DNA of 64,000 bases from Carya illinoinensis (lineage: Eukaryota; Streptophyta; Magnoliopsida; Fagales; Juglandaceae), in the NCBI RefSeq assembly GCF_018687715.1, contig NC_056760.1, forward strand, positions 7,291,501-7,355,500. The letters are read 5' to 3'. Both the position numbers and the translations under genes were made by a program. Position 1 is the first letter of the stretch. Every line of letters begins with the position of its first letter. The notes below the pieces were generated by a model. That model searched no databases. It had not been told where the DNA came from and was given only the letters and a program-made list of their open reading frames with translations. This document shows positions 12,915-26,239 of the stretch, piece by piece.

Positions 12915-14351
12915 TTCCATTATTAAAGCTCCTCTTAGCTGCTGTAGTGTGACAACTGTGAAGAAAACAAAAACTGTGGCAGACCAACTAAAATCCATGA
13001 TAACAGTTTCTAAATCTCTAATCTCGATGCATTTGAAGAACTATATATTAATAATTTTTTGATGAATTTATTAACAGTTATCAATTAAAAATTTAATACT
13101 TGTTGAATGAAACTTCTGGAAGTCGTTAAACCGAGCTATCTTTTAACTAAAACAGATGAGTAGTTGTATGTTTATCTGTCTTGACATTAAATGCCTACTT
13201 CTATAAACAAAAATAAAACAGAAACAGCCCCCAATACAGCTAAGCCAGAGTCTCTTCCATTCCGGAAATCAAGACAGGCAGCACATGACTTAAACTATAG
13301 TAAACTCTTATTTTAGTGCATCTTTTTCTTGCTTAGAAGGTTTTAAATTTGCTAGTTGCAGGCCAAAGTTTGAATAGCCAGCGTTACACGAACAGGACAT
13401 CATTATCTTACATCCTTAACTGAGTTTAACGAAAACCCGAGGGAGGATAAGCCTATTTGATGTTGCCGATGCTCTGTGTGCCGATGAACAGAGATGCTTG
13501 GGACCGACTATTAAGGGTGTAACCCCCAAAGTTCCATTATGAGCTGAGGGACTGTTTCCCAGGAAAAAAACAAGAGAAGAGAAGTCCCTACAGTCTCCAT
13601 GTACAAAAAGTAGAAAACAATAATAAAGAACAATGGGATTCATATATACAAATGGGGTTCACATTATCTCCACATGCCTTGATTTTGGATATTCAGCCAA
13701 TGAGGTGCAAAACTACAGATCTAACCCAAATATGGATTGGGATTGTTTATCCCTGTACTACTTCTTGAAATGAATAGAGTAATGGAGTGTGATTTGTTGC
13801 CATGAATTTATCTTTAATGAAAGTTCTTACCTAGATTTCATAGCTTAAAGTATGAGAGAGATATACACATAAATCAGTTCATACAATATTAATTGAATAT
13901 AATGTTGTTTATAACAATTATTAACATTATAAGATTCTCTTAATATCATTAACATTATAAGATTCAACTTTAAACTTAAAATTATAACAATACTTGAAGG
14001 TGATAATAATTTTTTACCCAAGGTACCGTCATTTTATTAATAATTCACACTCATAACACAAGAATATTGTGGTTGCAAATCACAACTGTGCTGTTAGTGT
14101 GGGTAGTCATTTCTGTATCAACACAGTTTTTTTTTTTTTTTTTTTTGGGGGTAATCAGGCCTTATCTGTAGGTCTTTTTGTTTGTTCAGAAGGCCCAAAT
14201 CAGCAGAGATAACAAAGAAGCGAATGTCCTTTTGAGATAGGCTTGGGCCCTTTATGAATAATCTAACAGTCCTTTCAAACGGTGGGCTAGACACAAGAAC
14301 CATACAGAATGCGCACAACAAGCAAATCCAAATCAAAGTCATTTTCAAGCA

Positions 14352-14725
14352 CGACTTTTAGGATTCGTTTTGTTTTACCCATTAAATAAGATAAGAAATT
14401 TATAAATAGTAGTAAAATAATTTAAATTAAAATATTTTATAAGATTTTAGGAATGAGAGAAAAAAATTATATAAAAAAATTATAAAGTTAAAAGAGGGTT
14501 GGTTAGAGTATAATTTTTTTAATATTTATTTTGTTTTGAGATTTGAAAAAATATTTATTTTTTTAATATTTAAATTAAAATATTTATTTTTTATATTTTG
14601 TTTGAAAGTTTGAGAAAGTTATAATGATTAGATAAAAAATTTAAAAATTTAAAATTTAAAAATGTTGAGATGAGTTGTGATGTGATGAAATAGTTTAAAA
14701 GGTTTATGAAACCAAACTATGCCTC
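14352..14725. mobile_element. MITE family 1 copy
   Basis: It starts near AGGATTCGTTTTGTTTTACC and ends GATGAAATAGTTTAAAAGG, TTTATGAAACCAAAC. The middle shares with the other copies the order of blocks 'taaaatattttataagatttt', 'gagagaaaaa', 'ttttttaatatttatttt', 'gtttgaaagtttga' and 'gattagataaaaaatttaaa', then TGAGATGAG. It is non-coding. Confidence 0.55.
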
Positions 14726-15204
14726 AGTCTCTCCGTTACATTAAGCCGACGTGACATGCCTCATTTCTAATCCAATCTTAACAATATTTGTAGTTTACTA
14801 TTACGTACATATATATCTCAAATAAAAACGAAATAATGAAATGGTCTGAACCATTGCTAACAGTTTCATATTTTTATTTTGGTGGATACCTTTTACATTA
14901 ATTGCAACTTAAAAGTGGGGAGTTTCGCGTTTAGTTTTGAGCTACTCAATTCACTGTATCCACGTCGGCCCGGTTATACCATAGAGACTCATTTACTAAT
15001 ATCATTGATCAACTTTTATCCGTCAATCACTAGATCATTAATTCTTATTTTTTACAATAATAAATTCAAAAATCAATAAATAATATCAAATAAGATTATA
15101 TATAAGTACTCAGTATCAAAGTAGAATGCGTGTAAGACAATTGGAGAAGATCAGTACTACGTCTGTGGGGGTCATTCAAGTGGATTGGTAGCCTTTCAAT
15201 TTAA

Positions 15205-15420
15205 GCTGGGAGTTTAATTAAGAAAAAATTTATTTATCATCTTTATACACTGCAAATTATTTTTTTTTTTTTTGAATTTTTTTTTCCTCTTATCAAATGT
15301 GTAGTATATGAGTGATAAGTATATATATTCAATTACTTGAAGAAAAATGAAACCGAAAACAATTTTAAAAAAAGATGTGTGTAATATGTGGGCGCGACTG
15401 AGATGATGAGTAATAAAATT
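15205..15420. mobile_element. MITE family 2 copy (ACTCATCATC type)
   Basis: The left part reads TTTATCATCTTTATACACTG. The right part ends GACTGAGATGATGAGTAATA, which is its approximate reverse complement (ACTCATCATCTCA). The interior contains TTATCAAATGTGTAGTATAT and poly-T, shared with the copies at 35485 and 36188. Confidence 0.45.
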
Positions 15421-16398
15421 CTATTTTGACATATTATATTGTGACTAACACAGTGCATGATCACTAACTAATACCTTTTACTTTCCATTCGAATGACCAA
15501 TCACTGCCAATATGCCTTTAAAGCGGCCCCAGCTGTTTATAAGAATAATTAAATTAATTTTAATGAGATTTATTTATTTTTATCACAATGACTGCTTATC
15601 CATATTCCAAACCGAAAATCTGGGTATACTCGGCCCCAACAAGCATGTCGCATCAATCAAGTTGTTGCCTTATCAGAATTAACCTAATAGAGAGTAGTAG
15701 TAGTGTTCCATCGTTTTAGAAATTAATTGTTTTATGTCATCAAGGGAAGAGATCTAAACGTGCAACGTACGTCGATCCACAAAATCTTTGCAAAACAATG
15801 GGTAGTTTTTATAGTACCGTTTGTATTATATCTTGCGCGCCATGCCGCGTTGTCTTATGAAAAGTAGAGAAAAGTTGAAAGAGATAAAAAAAAGAACGCA
15901 AGAAATTAATGTGATTCGTCAGTGTGCATGCCTACATCCACATCAATGAATCGACAACTTTCATTGTGTCATTAATCGTGGGAGCTATACATGCATGGTA
16001 CGCATTATTATCACACACATATATACAAGTGCCCTATCTTGATATAATAAATTTTTTTATTTATTTTTCAATAAATGCTCAGTACCGTACTATTTTGTGG
16101 GGGAGCCTTTAGTACGTACCCACCCCTAAACCAATTATTGCCCGCCCCTTGGTAATTAAACAAGCAATTAATTACACCCAAGATTGGATGCATGCATGGT
16201 TGTCTTCACTTTCTGTTCGCTCACTTCGTTTTCCTATGCTCCAGCAAGCCTGGCTTTAAGACTTTAAAACTTCATTCTTGTCATCAATAATCCTCGATTG
16301 TATAGATCAAGATCGAACAACTTGTTTCAACAACATTATATAATATTCCTTTAATGCAGATCAAAAAGTTCAGTACTAGCTAGCAGTAGTACTACTGC

Positions 16399-16437
<39 letters not shown>

Positions 16438-18673
16438 TCATGACAGTACTCCACCTGATCAATCCTGCACAGAGTACTATTATTAATGCATTCCCCTTGC
16501 TCTGATCCTAATTTGAAGCATGAGATATCTTACGTTAAAATAGAGTACAGCCACTTGAGGAAGGTTAATTAAGCACCCAGCTATATTATGGAAAGAAATG
16601 AATCATTTCTCAAAGCCGCGCGCTTGCTGCTGAAAATCTATATAAACTAATAAAGCTGGCTGGTTAATTATACAAAGCAAATATATAAATTATATATATT
16701 GCCATCTCATGATTGCTATATATAGATCTAGTATATTATATATATATATATACACACACATAAGGGCTCGAATAACGATGTGAAGACGCGCGGCATCGAT
16801 CATGATTATCATTTGAAAGCTAGCATGGGAGCAAATGCTTGCTTGCATTATTGTTTAGTATAATATAGACATGAGCGTGGAGTAAGGCATCACGGACCAA
16901 TTCTGTCCACTTAAAGAGAATCATTGGTAGGACCTCCCCGTCATACCTACTTATATCATACAGGCCAAGACCAAATATACTGCAAAACAATGTTGGGGCC
17001 AAAGAAACAAGCATCTTTCTGGACAAAGTACTATAAATAAGGAGCAAGCATTTTACTTTTAGAAGAAAGAAAACAAACTAGGGTTGTCTTTACATTTGGG
17101 TTCTGATTGTTTGAAGCATTGAAATTGGCAAAAAGGAACTGCTACCTAAAGTTTAAAACTGTTCATTGGTGAATTTCAGTTTTCTTCGTCGATGAATTTC
17201 AGAAATGTTTTACCCCCCTATATATATAAAGGGGCAGTTCGTGACTGAATGAAGCTTTAATTTTCACTTTTCTCAAACGCAAATCAGATGATCTTCGAGT
17301 CTATACACGGTTTGTGGGGCTGCAGGTTTTCTTAATTATTACTATTTAATCGACATGACAAATTCAAAATTCTCACCAATAATATTGAATTTATTGTACT
17401 GAAGACCAGATTAATGTACCTTTGGGTTGGTGGGATTACTTATTTCTTGAAAACGATTTCTTGGACCATATGAATCTTTTGAAAGTTAAATATTCCCCAT
17501 TTATCACGAGGGTTGCTAGCTGATCAGGCTTGAAAATTCTGTCCCGGGACTCATGTTAAGTCATGTATCGGTCCAGCTATTTGTACTAATAATTAGAATA
17601 ATTGTCATAATGAAATCTGAAGCATCTTTGGGTTTAATTGAATAATTGACATAATAAATTTGATAGTTTATAACATTTAATACTACTCATATAGAATTTT
17701 GGAATTCAATTGACCAGTCAGACAATTAAAGCTAGAATGTCTCAATTAGACTGACTAGGAATTGATCCATATCTGATTTCGTCCCGATCCTTTTTGTCCT
17801 TTTAAGTTTGCTTTGAGCTTTTGCAATGAAAAAAGGATTGATCCACTTATTGATCAGATGGATTAAGTAAGATAAGAAGGCAAGAATAAGTGCTGCAAGT
17901 AGCTAGCTAGTTTAACCAATAAAATCCTGCAGGCCGGCTTTGTAGAACAAAAACTTGCATTTATATTCTATATGTATTTGTACAAATATATATAACCATG
18001 CATGGCAAGCAAAAAGGTTTAAAAAAAGAAGAAGAAGAAGGTATAACGCAAAAGTAATCTAGTGAGAATATTTCAAGTAGTACATGAATTGAAACACAAT
18101 GAGTACTGTAGATCAGGATATATCATATTGAGGTGATTCTTCTTTTCATGATCACGAGCAACATATGGTCCCATTGCCCACGTACGTGTGGATGTGGTGG
18201 TGGAAATTGGAATAATACATCACAAAGCTGGTATAGGGAATTGTGTCCCACACAAGATCTGCTCAATATATTACTATGGCGCTGTGCATATATATATATA
18301 TATATATGATATATAATATACTGTGTTATATATCGCCAGGCTCCAAAATTTTGGTGTGAAAATTCCGAGCCCCTTTAATTTGGTAGCGGTGCAAATTTCA
18401 AACTCTACATGATTGTTTGAAAAAAAAAAAAAAAAACAGAAATATATAAATGGCCGGGTTCGTGAGTTGAATATCATACTTAAGACTTGTCGGCATGCAA
18501 TTTTTCAAGATCTGATTTATGGATTTCCAAATAGATCGAAGTGCAGTAGAGAATCCCTACGGGGCCCCTTATTCACATAAGGATTTCTTAAAACATAATG
18601 CGTATGATTTTATAAGCAGCCCGGTAAATAATTACTTATTAATCGCATATATATATACACTTGGGTGTTTGAT

Positions 18674-19364
18674 AAGGGTGGCAATTCGTGTTTTCAAGTC
18701 GTGTACGTGTTGTGTCAGGTCATGAAAATTATTCAACTATATAGGTCAATTCGAGTTCAATTCGTTTAGTTATATGTATCAAACTTTCAAATCCTTATCC
18801 AACTTATATAAATAACGGGTAGGGTTACTCATTTTAACTCGTTTAATAATTAATTAGAAATAAATTAATACAACACAATCCATTTAAACTAGTTTTATGT
18901 AAGTGAGTTGAACAAACATCGATAACTCATTTGACCAAATTAATATAATTTTATATAAAAGTTAAAATCTACATTGATTAATAGTCAAAGTATGTGAAAA
19001 AATAAGACTATCTAATAACATAGAAACATATCAATATTTTTAATTTAATTAACATATAATAAAATAAATATTACAAATCTTACGATAACATATATGAGTA
19101 TAAGTCCATAATTACAATCTCAACAACAAAAAAATAAGTATATTGAGAAATACCAATACTACAATTCGTCAATAATAAAATTGTAATTTTAAAATAAAAT
19201 TTAAACGGGTTAATTTCGAGTTAAGCGGATTAACCCGTTATTGACTTATTTATATCATGTTTTAATAGGTCGATTTATTTTGATCTGAATTTATTAACAT
19301 CAAATTAAAATTCGTTAATTTTATATTATATTCATATTAAATTCACAAATCATATCCCCTAAAA
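18674..19364. mobile_element. Decayed DNA transposon remnant (hAT-like ends)
   Basis: The left end is TAAGGGTGGCAATTCGTGTT and the right end, reverse complemented, is TAGGGGATATGATTTGTGAA, so the ends match imperfectly. TAGGGGTG-type termini with GGGTGGCAATTCGTG are common on plant hAT-type non-autonomous elements. The roughly 690 bp interior is AT-rich and has no open frame. It contains complementary stretches (ACTCGTTTAATAATTAATTA; AACGGGTTAATTTCGAGTTA; GGATTAACCCGTTA). Confidence 0.4.
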
Positions 19365-19598
19365 AGATAGATACGCTTGGAAAGATATGGCCTAAAAGGA
19401 ATTTCTTACATGATTGAGTATTGATGCTCAACATTGATCTGAATATATGGAAAAGACTATTGCAACCAATAATGAGATCAAATTCATTATTATTTTTACT
19501 GAAAACTAAAAATCAAAAATTGTCTGCACCGATCGATTACCTTGAGTATATATACTCTATTAATAAAACAAAGATACATAAAATATAGTTACGCTTTT

Positions 19599-19629
<31 letters not shown>

Positions 19630-20519
19630 TTAAAGATCGAAACGAACGCTTGCTAATGGCATATATATACGTGAAGTAGTACATTTGGTCATGTAAGCAA
19701 TGGTGCATTAATGTAGACGGCTTTTAATTATGAGTAGCAGCTTATAAAGATCGATTTTCAACGCAATTTTTGACTAATCAAAAGGTCACAGAATCCCGAT
19801 CTTAAAGTTCCAAATATCTTTAGATAACATATATTATTGAACATTAATTAATGCTATATATATATTAATAACGCGCCAGGGGGGGCCGGGGGGTTTAATA
19901 TCTTATTGAATTCTTTTGGACAATTAATTAGTCATTTTGTCTTTGATATTGGTAAATGATCGTGATCTAGCCCTAACCCAATCCTATTAATGCTGCCCCC
20001 ACCACGTACGCTCCTATGGTTGCTAGACAGGGGTACTTAATGACTCATACAGCGGAATGTCCACGAAAGATGCTGCAGCCTAGGCCTAACTCAATCCTAT
20101 CAATCCAAGATTTTTCCCAATACTGGGGCCAAAATGGCAGTACTAGTCTAACTGATCTTAAGAAATTCAAAAGAAAATTAATGATAACATTCAATTTTCA
20201 ATGGATATTAATTAGTTTTATAATTTAATAAAAATATTAATTACCCAGCATAGATCATAACGAGACTAATCATCTATAATGTCGCCCGCCCCACCCTTTT
20301 CGTACGTTGTTTTCTTTTTAGTTTTCTGAAAAAAATAAATAAATAAATAAAGGTTTGAAATGATATAAGGCCGGGGGCCCATAAATCACTATTCTTTCAT
20401 CACTCCCAATTAAGTTTCTTTTTTATCATTAGATTAAGTATTAATCAGCTCGCTTTTGGCAGATATTATTTCAAATTAAAGAGTAAGGATGATCATTGAT
20501 CGCGTCTTAATTATATAAT

Positions 20520-20735
20520 TAGCGTTACACCAAATCAAATTATCTCATTTCATCTCATCTCATATAATTATTATAATTTTTATAAATTTTTACATAAAAT
20601 ATAATAAATAATTCAATTTTTACAAATTTTAAATATAATTAATATTAAAAAATTATATTATAATAATATTTTATTTAATCTTTAACAAAATATCTCATTC
20701 AATCTCATTTCATCTGAACTATGTAACTAAATGAA
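20520..20735. mobile_element. MITE family 1 copy (short form)
   Basis: It starts around ACCAAATCAAATTATCTCAT followed by CATCTCATCTCAT, and ends CATTCAATCTCATTTCATCT. The interior has TTTTTACATAAAATATAATA and TATTAAAAAATTATATTATA, both typical of the family. About 215 bp, non-coding. Confidence 0.5.
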
Positions 20736-21261
20736 ATTCAAGAATGATTCGAATCACATGGATGACATGTTTTTTAGAAATTTATAATTACTAATAAAGA
20801 TGTATAAAGAGAAATTAAATTAAAGAACATTACTTCATTAGTTCGAACCCAACATAAAGGTGGAGAATGGAGATCATATTTCATACTAATACACAACAAC
20901 TAAACGTCAAGATATAATAAATTAATGTGAGTTAAAATTAGATTCTTTTGTCAATGTCTCTTAGGACAATTGGTGGAGCAATTGGACTTGAAATTTAAGG
21001 TTTAAAGTCAAATTGCGGCCACTTGTTTCAAACGTTCGAATTAATTAAATTTAATTATTTATATTCTTAATAACTCCTTGTATGTGTTTTTCGAATTATG
21101 AGATAGTGTGAAACAACCAAATCCCCAAGGAATTAAGTTTTCCTAATTACCTAGAAATTAAAAACAAGGATTCCGAGGCTATTCTATTTATGTATGCAGA
21201 AAGTGCTGATCCAATGGATGAGATCACGAACTTTCCTTTGCTCAGTACAACTTGACCATCC

Positions 21262-21597
21262 AAGGTTTAGGTTAAGATGAGATGAGAATTATATAGTAGT
21301 GAAATAGTTTGAGTTAAAATATTTTATAGAGTTTCAAAAAATGTGAGAGAAAAAGTTGAATAAAAATACTAAAAAGTTAAAATATTATTATTAGAATATA
21401 ATTTTTTAATATAATTTTTATTTTGACATTTAAAAAGTTGGATTATTTTTTATATTTTGTTTTAAAGTTTGAAAAAGTTGTAATTATTAAATAATGATTA
21501 GATGAAAAATTTGAAATTGAAAATTATTTATATTTAAATGATATTTAGATGTTGAGATGATATGGATTGAGATATGTAAAACTAAACGGTCATTTGG
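21262..21597. mobile_element. MITE family 1 copy
   Basis: It begins GGTTTAGGTTAAGATGAGAT and ends GATTGAGATATGTAAAACTA. The interior carries the family blocks GTTAAAATATTTTATAGAGT, GAGAGAAAAAGTTGAATAAA, AATATAATTTTTTAATATAA and TGATTAGATGAAAAATTTGA. It is directly followed by another family member in the opposite orientation. Confidence 0.55.
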
Positions 21598-21599
21598 AT

Positions 21600-21785
21600 G
21601 CAAATTTTTAGGGCTGATACAACTACTAGGTTTGGATACAAAGATTGCTTCAACTCATCTCATCTAATCATTATACTTTTTTAAATTTTCACACAAAATA
21701 TAATAAACAATTCAACTTTTAACTTTTATCTCAACTCATATCATCTCCTCACCTATCAACTTACAATCAAAACCTAACCTAAAAT
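21600..21785. mobile_element. MITE family 1 copy, opposite orientation to its neighbour
   Basis: It contains AGGTTTGGATACAAAGATTG, then CTCATCTCATCTAATCATTA, CACAAAATATAATAAACAAT, and ends CATCTCCTCACCTATCAAC, TTACAATCAAAACCTAACCT. With the preceding element it makes a head-to-head pair of related sequences. Confidence 0.5.
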
Positions 21786-23669
21786 GAAAATATTGTTTAT
21801 TATAGCGCTGTAGCTACAGTAATTTCACTGTCGCTATAGCCATGAGTGTTCCTGAGCAACTGCTACAAAAATTGACTCAACGAACCCACGAATCATCAAT
21901 TTATGACATTATTTATTTACCTGATAAAGCACGGGAGGCCCCTGGAAGTTTATGCTGCATGTCCATGAAATTATATGTTTGTACATAGTGTACGTAAGAA
22001 CGTACGTAAGCATAATATCATCTATACAGTTAGGTATCCAAAAATTAATTAATCTTTAGAGAGTGATTAATTAATAGCATAATTAATAAACAAATATTTA
22101 TTGGGGGTGACGGGTAGCGGCCTGCGCCTGCCCGCCCCTAGATCCACCCCTCAAGGGAGTAAGTCTTACGTCGGTTTACGGTATGTTATTTTAAAATATT
22201 CTATATATTATATTATCATTTTATTTTTATTTTATTATATAAGATGTATTATATTTATTATTATTAGATGATTATTTAATAGATAATTTTTTATTATTTA
22301 ATAGTGATAAATATATCACATTTTATGAATTATGTTACACATAAGTTCACACACTATATATTATATATATTTTTTTTTGAGTTTCTTCTTTAAATTAATT
22401 GAATTCTTATATTCAATATTTATATACTAAATATTTAATTAAAAATATGTGTTATGTGATCTGTGGGCTTACGTTTAGAATTCCTCCTTTGTTACTGAGC
22501 ATAAGTTGGCCGAGAGTCTTTCGCTTTAGAATCGACCAGTACTTACATTGTTTTAATTACGGTTAAGGATTCCAATTCGGAGAAACAATATTCACACTAA
22601 TTAATACTGTTTATAGACTTAGCATATGACAAATTAAATAAAAATAACCGTTAGATAAAATAATAAATATAACCTTGGAATTTTAAAAGTGTGATCATTA
22701 GTTAAGTAAATTAAAGAAATAATAAAAAATTATTTTAATAATTTAGCTAGCTAGACTTATAGGTAATCTAACATGGACCATTTTTAAATTAAATAGGCCT
22801 TATTTTAGCTTGGTTAGAAATATATATATATATATATAATTATATGTGGTTATGTGTAATGATTTTTGGGTATTTTTTGTTTATTTTATTAATGTGATTG
22901 ATTGCATCATTTTTTTAATATAAAATAATTATTTTGTCTAATCATATTAATAAAATACATAAAAAATATGTAAAATGGTTATATATAACATAACTTATAA
23001 TATAACAAAATATAAGTACGTAATTCATTTGTTTCTCATTTATTACTAAGTGTGTATATATATATATATATATATATATTTCATTTTCATCAATTTTAGT
23101 AGAAGGAGAGAAGGTTGGTACAATAATTACTATGCCCCGTTAAGTTAATAAATAAATAAATAAAAGAGAAAAAATACACTCTATACCTAAAACTAAAACA
23201 TTAAAACAATTTATCTTTTAAATATATATAATGGGAAGGGCTTTCATAATCTGCTTCTATCTATGATCATTGGTACTATTTAGGAGTTATGATGCATACA
23301 TTCTTTATGTGTATATATATACTGTGTATTTGAGCTATATATTTTTTATTAATAAAGTTTTATTTTTATTTATCAAAATAAATTATAAAAAATTAATAAA
23401 TAACATTCTTGTTCAGGTGTGATGGATTAAAAAATTGTCAACGTTAATGGTCAGATTTTATAAAATAAAAATGATATTTATAATCATAAAATATGTAAGT
23501 ATCACATTATTATTTAAAAATAATAATTAAATATGATATTTACATGGTGAAAAATTAATTTCTTAATAATAAATTTCATTTTTTTAAAAAAGATTTATAC
23601 TATATTTACAAACTCTACAACGATGTCTACCCTAAGCAGCTACTAGCTAGTGTTGAAAATGAAACCCTG

Positions 23670-24996
23670 AGAGCATTGGCAATGGTCTAGCCATTGCCAA
23701 GTCCATAATTTAGCTAGAATGTTAATTTTTAGCTAGAACATAAACTTCTAAATAGTTTAGTCCACATTGGACTAGCTATCTTAAAATCTAAATAACAATA
23801 AAATATTATATATTTTAATTATGCTTTGTGTGTGTGTGTCCCTGTGTGCATGCAGAAATTCCTCATATCTCACCCAGTTTTCTTCTTCTATTTGATCTTA
23901 ACATTGCAGATGGTCGATTATACCTCTTTGTTTTGAGAATGACCCAGGGTGCACCATGTCTCATTGGGTCTATCAAGCACGATGCATTAATCCAAAAATT
24001 AATTTTTTATTTTCTTTGGAGGAATGACAAAACCAAGGTACAGAGGCTAAGCAACACATGAATACCTTAAATAACTTCAAGAAAAACATATATAACTATC
24101 GACTTTCCCCAGTGAAGTGGGGTGGAGTACTAGGGGTTCCCTAGATTTCATCATATGAAATTTTGGTGGGTGGGATCGTGTTTTTGAAGATTACTGCCGA
24201 GCTTCATCTATGTGAGGTTCCACATCAGAGATAAACGAAGTATGGTGGAATCAAAGCAAAGAACGAGGTTTGTGAGTAAAATTGCCCATAAATTCTAACA
24301 AAAATGAATTGCCTTTCGAATTGCCTTCCAAGGAAAAAGTCCAATTCTAAGAAACTGTTTGGTATTTTGTTTTTAGGGCTTGAAGTTTGAAACAGAACAA
24401 CAATCCTAGTACAAGGAAACGAAATGGTAAGAAAAGTACCTCGTAATCTTCTTTCATAGCTGAAAACTGTCTTCCTCTACGGTTCCAACCACTGTCGATG
24501 AATTTTGGAGGTATAACCAACTCTCGTCGACGTCAAAATGAGAGAAGAGAAGAGCCCTCTTATTTATACGTTAAATATGCTGGAAAGAAGGGAACGCACA
24601 GCAGGCTGGGGAAGAGCGAGGTCTCTAGAATGGGACTGAAGAAGTAAATACTCTGCGGGTTAAAGAAGAAATGAGCGAGGAAGAGAAGGGGGAAGCCTGG
24701 GTCGAAGAAGGGAAGGGCGTTTCGGGAGAAAGAAAGAAAAAATAAAAATATGAAAGGGAGCATTCGGGATGAAGACACAGAAAAACTGAGAGAAGAGCGA
24801 GCGGCAGGTAGTGAAATATTAAAATAAACTTTGACCGGTATACAGTCGCTCGCCAGACATAACGAGTTCCTAACATATACTATAGTAGATATGTTAAACT
24901 TTCTTCATATAGCCAGACCAATGCAGGAAGTTTTTCTTACATTTGCTTTTAATTTAAACTTGCATTGAGCAATGATGAGGCCATTACCAATGCTCT
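23670..24996. mobile_element. 1.3-kb DNA element with AGAGCATTGGYAATGG ends
   Basis: Left end AGAGCATTGGCAATGG (23670-23685). Right end CCATTACCAATGCTCT (24981-24996), whose reverse complement is AGAGCATTGGTAATGG: 15 of 16 positions match. Just inside the left end is a perfect subterminal hairpin, TTGGCAATGG-tctag-CCATTGCCAA. Inside are AT-rich flanks and a GC-richer core (about 24100-24800, purine-rich on the plus strand) unlike the surrounding DNA. I recognise no transposase. The open frames are not similar to anything I know, so the core may be captured host sequence. The superfamily is uncertain and the target-site duplication is not clear. Confidence 0.55.
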
Positions 24997-25778
24997 GAGC
25001 TCTCTCTTTTATGATCAGTTTTCTTCTTTTATGATCAGTTTTTGTTGTGGATCATTCAAACCGATAGTATTTTTATTTTAAACATTAAGAAATATGTATT
25101 TTTAATATTTAAGAAAAAAACAAAAAATGGAGCCTAGCTTTTTCCTTTTGTTGTAGTTGTTGGACATCCATCTAGGCTCCAGAGAGTACGTTCAATGATA
25201 TACATTGATACTACTGAAGTGACTCTTCATAAAAGCAGACTGGTACTCTTGGTGCTACTGGAAAATTAAAAGGAAACGTGCTACGTACCAATGAATATTT
25301 CACTAGTGGCTATGAAAGGGCTCTCATGTCATACACGATGACCAGGTCATACATGCATTGCATTTCATTTCATTTCATTCCGACTCTTTTTATTCATTTC
25401 ATTTCGCATTTCATTAATATCATTTAAATATATATTTTTTAATTTTATTTTTGATATTATATATATATCAGATATACTTGTAAGAAATTCCTTATAAAAA
25501 ACCTAGACACTCCTGAAAATTAATCGAGACACTATATATCAATTAAAAAAAAAATACATGGAGTACTACTATATATGTCAAATTAATCATGTTTCATTAC
25601 AATCAATCCTGCCTATTGTTTAGTACTCTCATCCTCATACTAATGTAGTACAAGATCGAGGAAATTATTAAGTTTCTATGTAACTTTTTACTTTTTTTTT
25701 TTTTAATACCCTCAGCTTCTATGCAACATAATTAGCTAGAAGTTATCATATAATTAATTATACACATGATCCCTTTCC

Positions 25779-26173
25779 AAGATTCTCATGAATAATCAAC
25801 CATAGATAAAATTCAACAGCTTTGCTAGAGACTCTCTCTATTATCATATAAGTTCATTCCAACAACCCAAGTTTTTTGGGAGACTCTTTACATTCTCTCT
25901 AAAAAAAACTCCTAACCCTAAATCTGTAGAGCCTCAACGGGGTGTGCCCACCCCCTCTTCCTTCTCCCTCCCATTCTCATTTATTTTTTCTGTTTTTTGT
26001 GTTTTGTTTCATTTTTTTCCGTTTGTAGTTGTGTTTTCGTGCCAATAAAGGTGGAGTGCCAACCGAATCGTTTTAACCTCTGCCTACCAACACGCACCCT
26101 ACTAGGATGTTGGCCAATCACCGATCTTCAAGTCATGTTTATAACTTTGGCTTGATGAATAAATTCACCATTT

Positions 26174-26228
<55 letters not shown>

Positions 26229-26239
26229 TTCTCATGAAT
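25779..26239 (+). mobile_element. Retroposed insert with 50-A tail and 13-15 bp target-site duplication
   Basis: The direct repeat GATTCTCATGAAT, extendable to AAGATTCTCATGAAT, lies on both sides (25779-25793 and 26225-26239). Between them is about 380 bp ending in an uninterrupted run of about 50 A (26177-26226). A poly(A) tail plus a 13-15 bp target duplication is the hallmark of L1-type reverse transcription at the target. No reverse transcriptase frame or Pol III A/B boxes were recognised. It is therefore a 5'-truncated LINE, a non-autonomous LINE derivative or a processed transcript. The pure A-run and intact duplication imply a recent event. Confidence 0.8.

Larger units (their letters stand above)
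12641..18673. other. Gene-free stretch with AT microsatellites
   Basis: No gene is supported. It contains (AT)n runs at 12885-12908, 16404-16429 and 16734-16756, a duplicated 18 bp unit (ATTAACATTATAAGATTC at 13920 and 13948), a GC-richer unexplained island at about 13420-13640, and MITEs at 14352-14725 and 15205-15420. Short open frames lack any family signature. Confidence 0.5.
19365..23669. other. Gene-free stretch with MITEs and a T14-G21 run
   Basis: No coding region is supported. It contains a T-run (19595-19608) joined to 21 G (19609-19629), MITE family 1 copies at 20520-20735, 21262-21597 and 21600-21785, and (TA)n runs at about 22819-22841 and 23054-23079. The AT-rich blocks at 22190-22480 and 23450-23620 look like further small inverted-repeat elements, but I could not set their ends. 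Confidence 0.5.

Noticed and set aside
13420..13640. GC-richer island that might be a structured RNA or an exon
   Set aside because: It did not match U3, 7SL or tRNA features that I know, and no reading frame looked protein-like on either strand.
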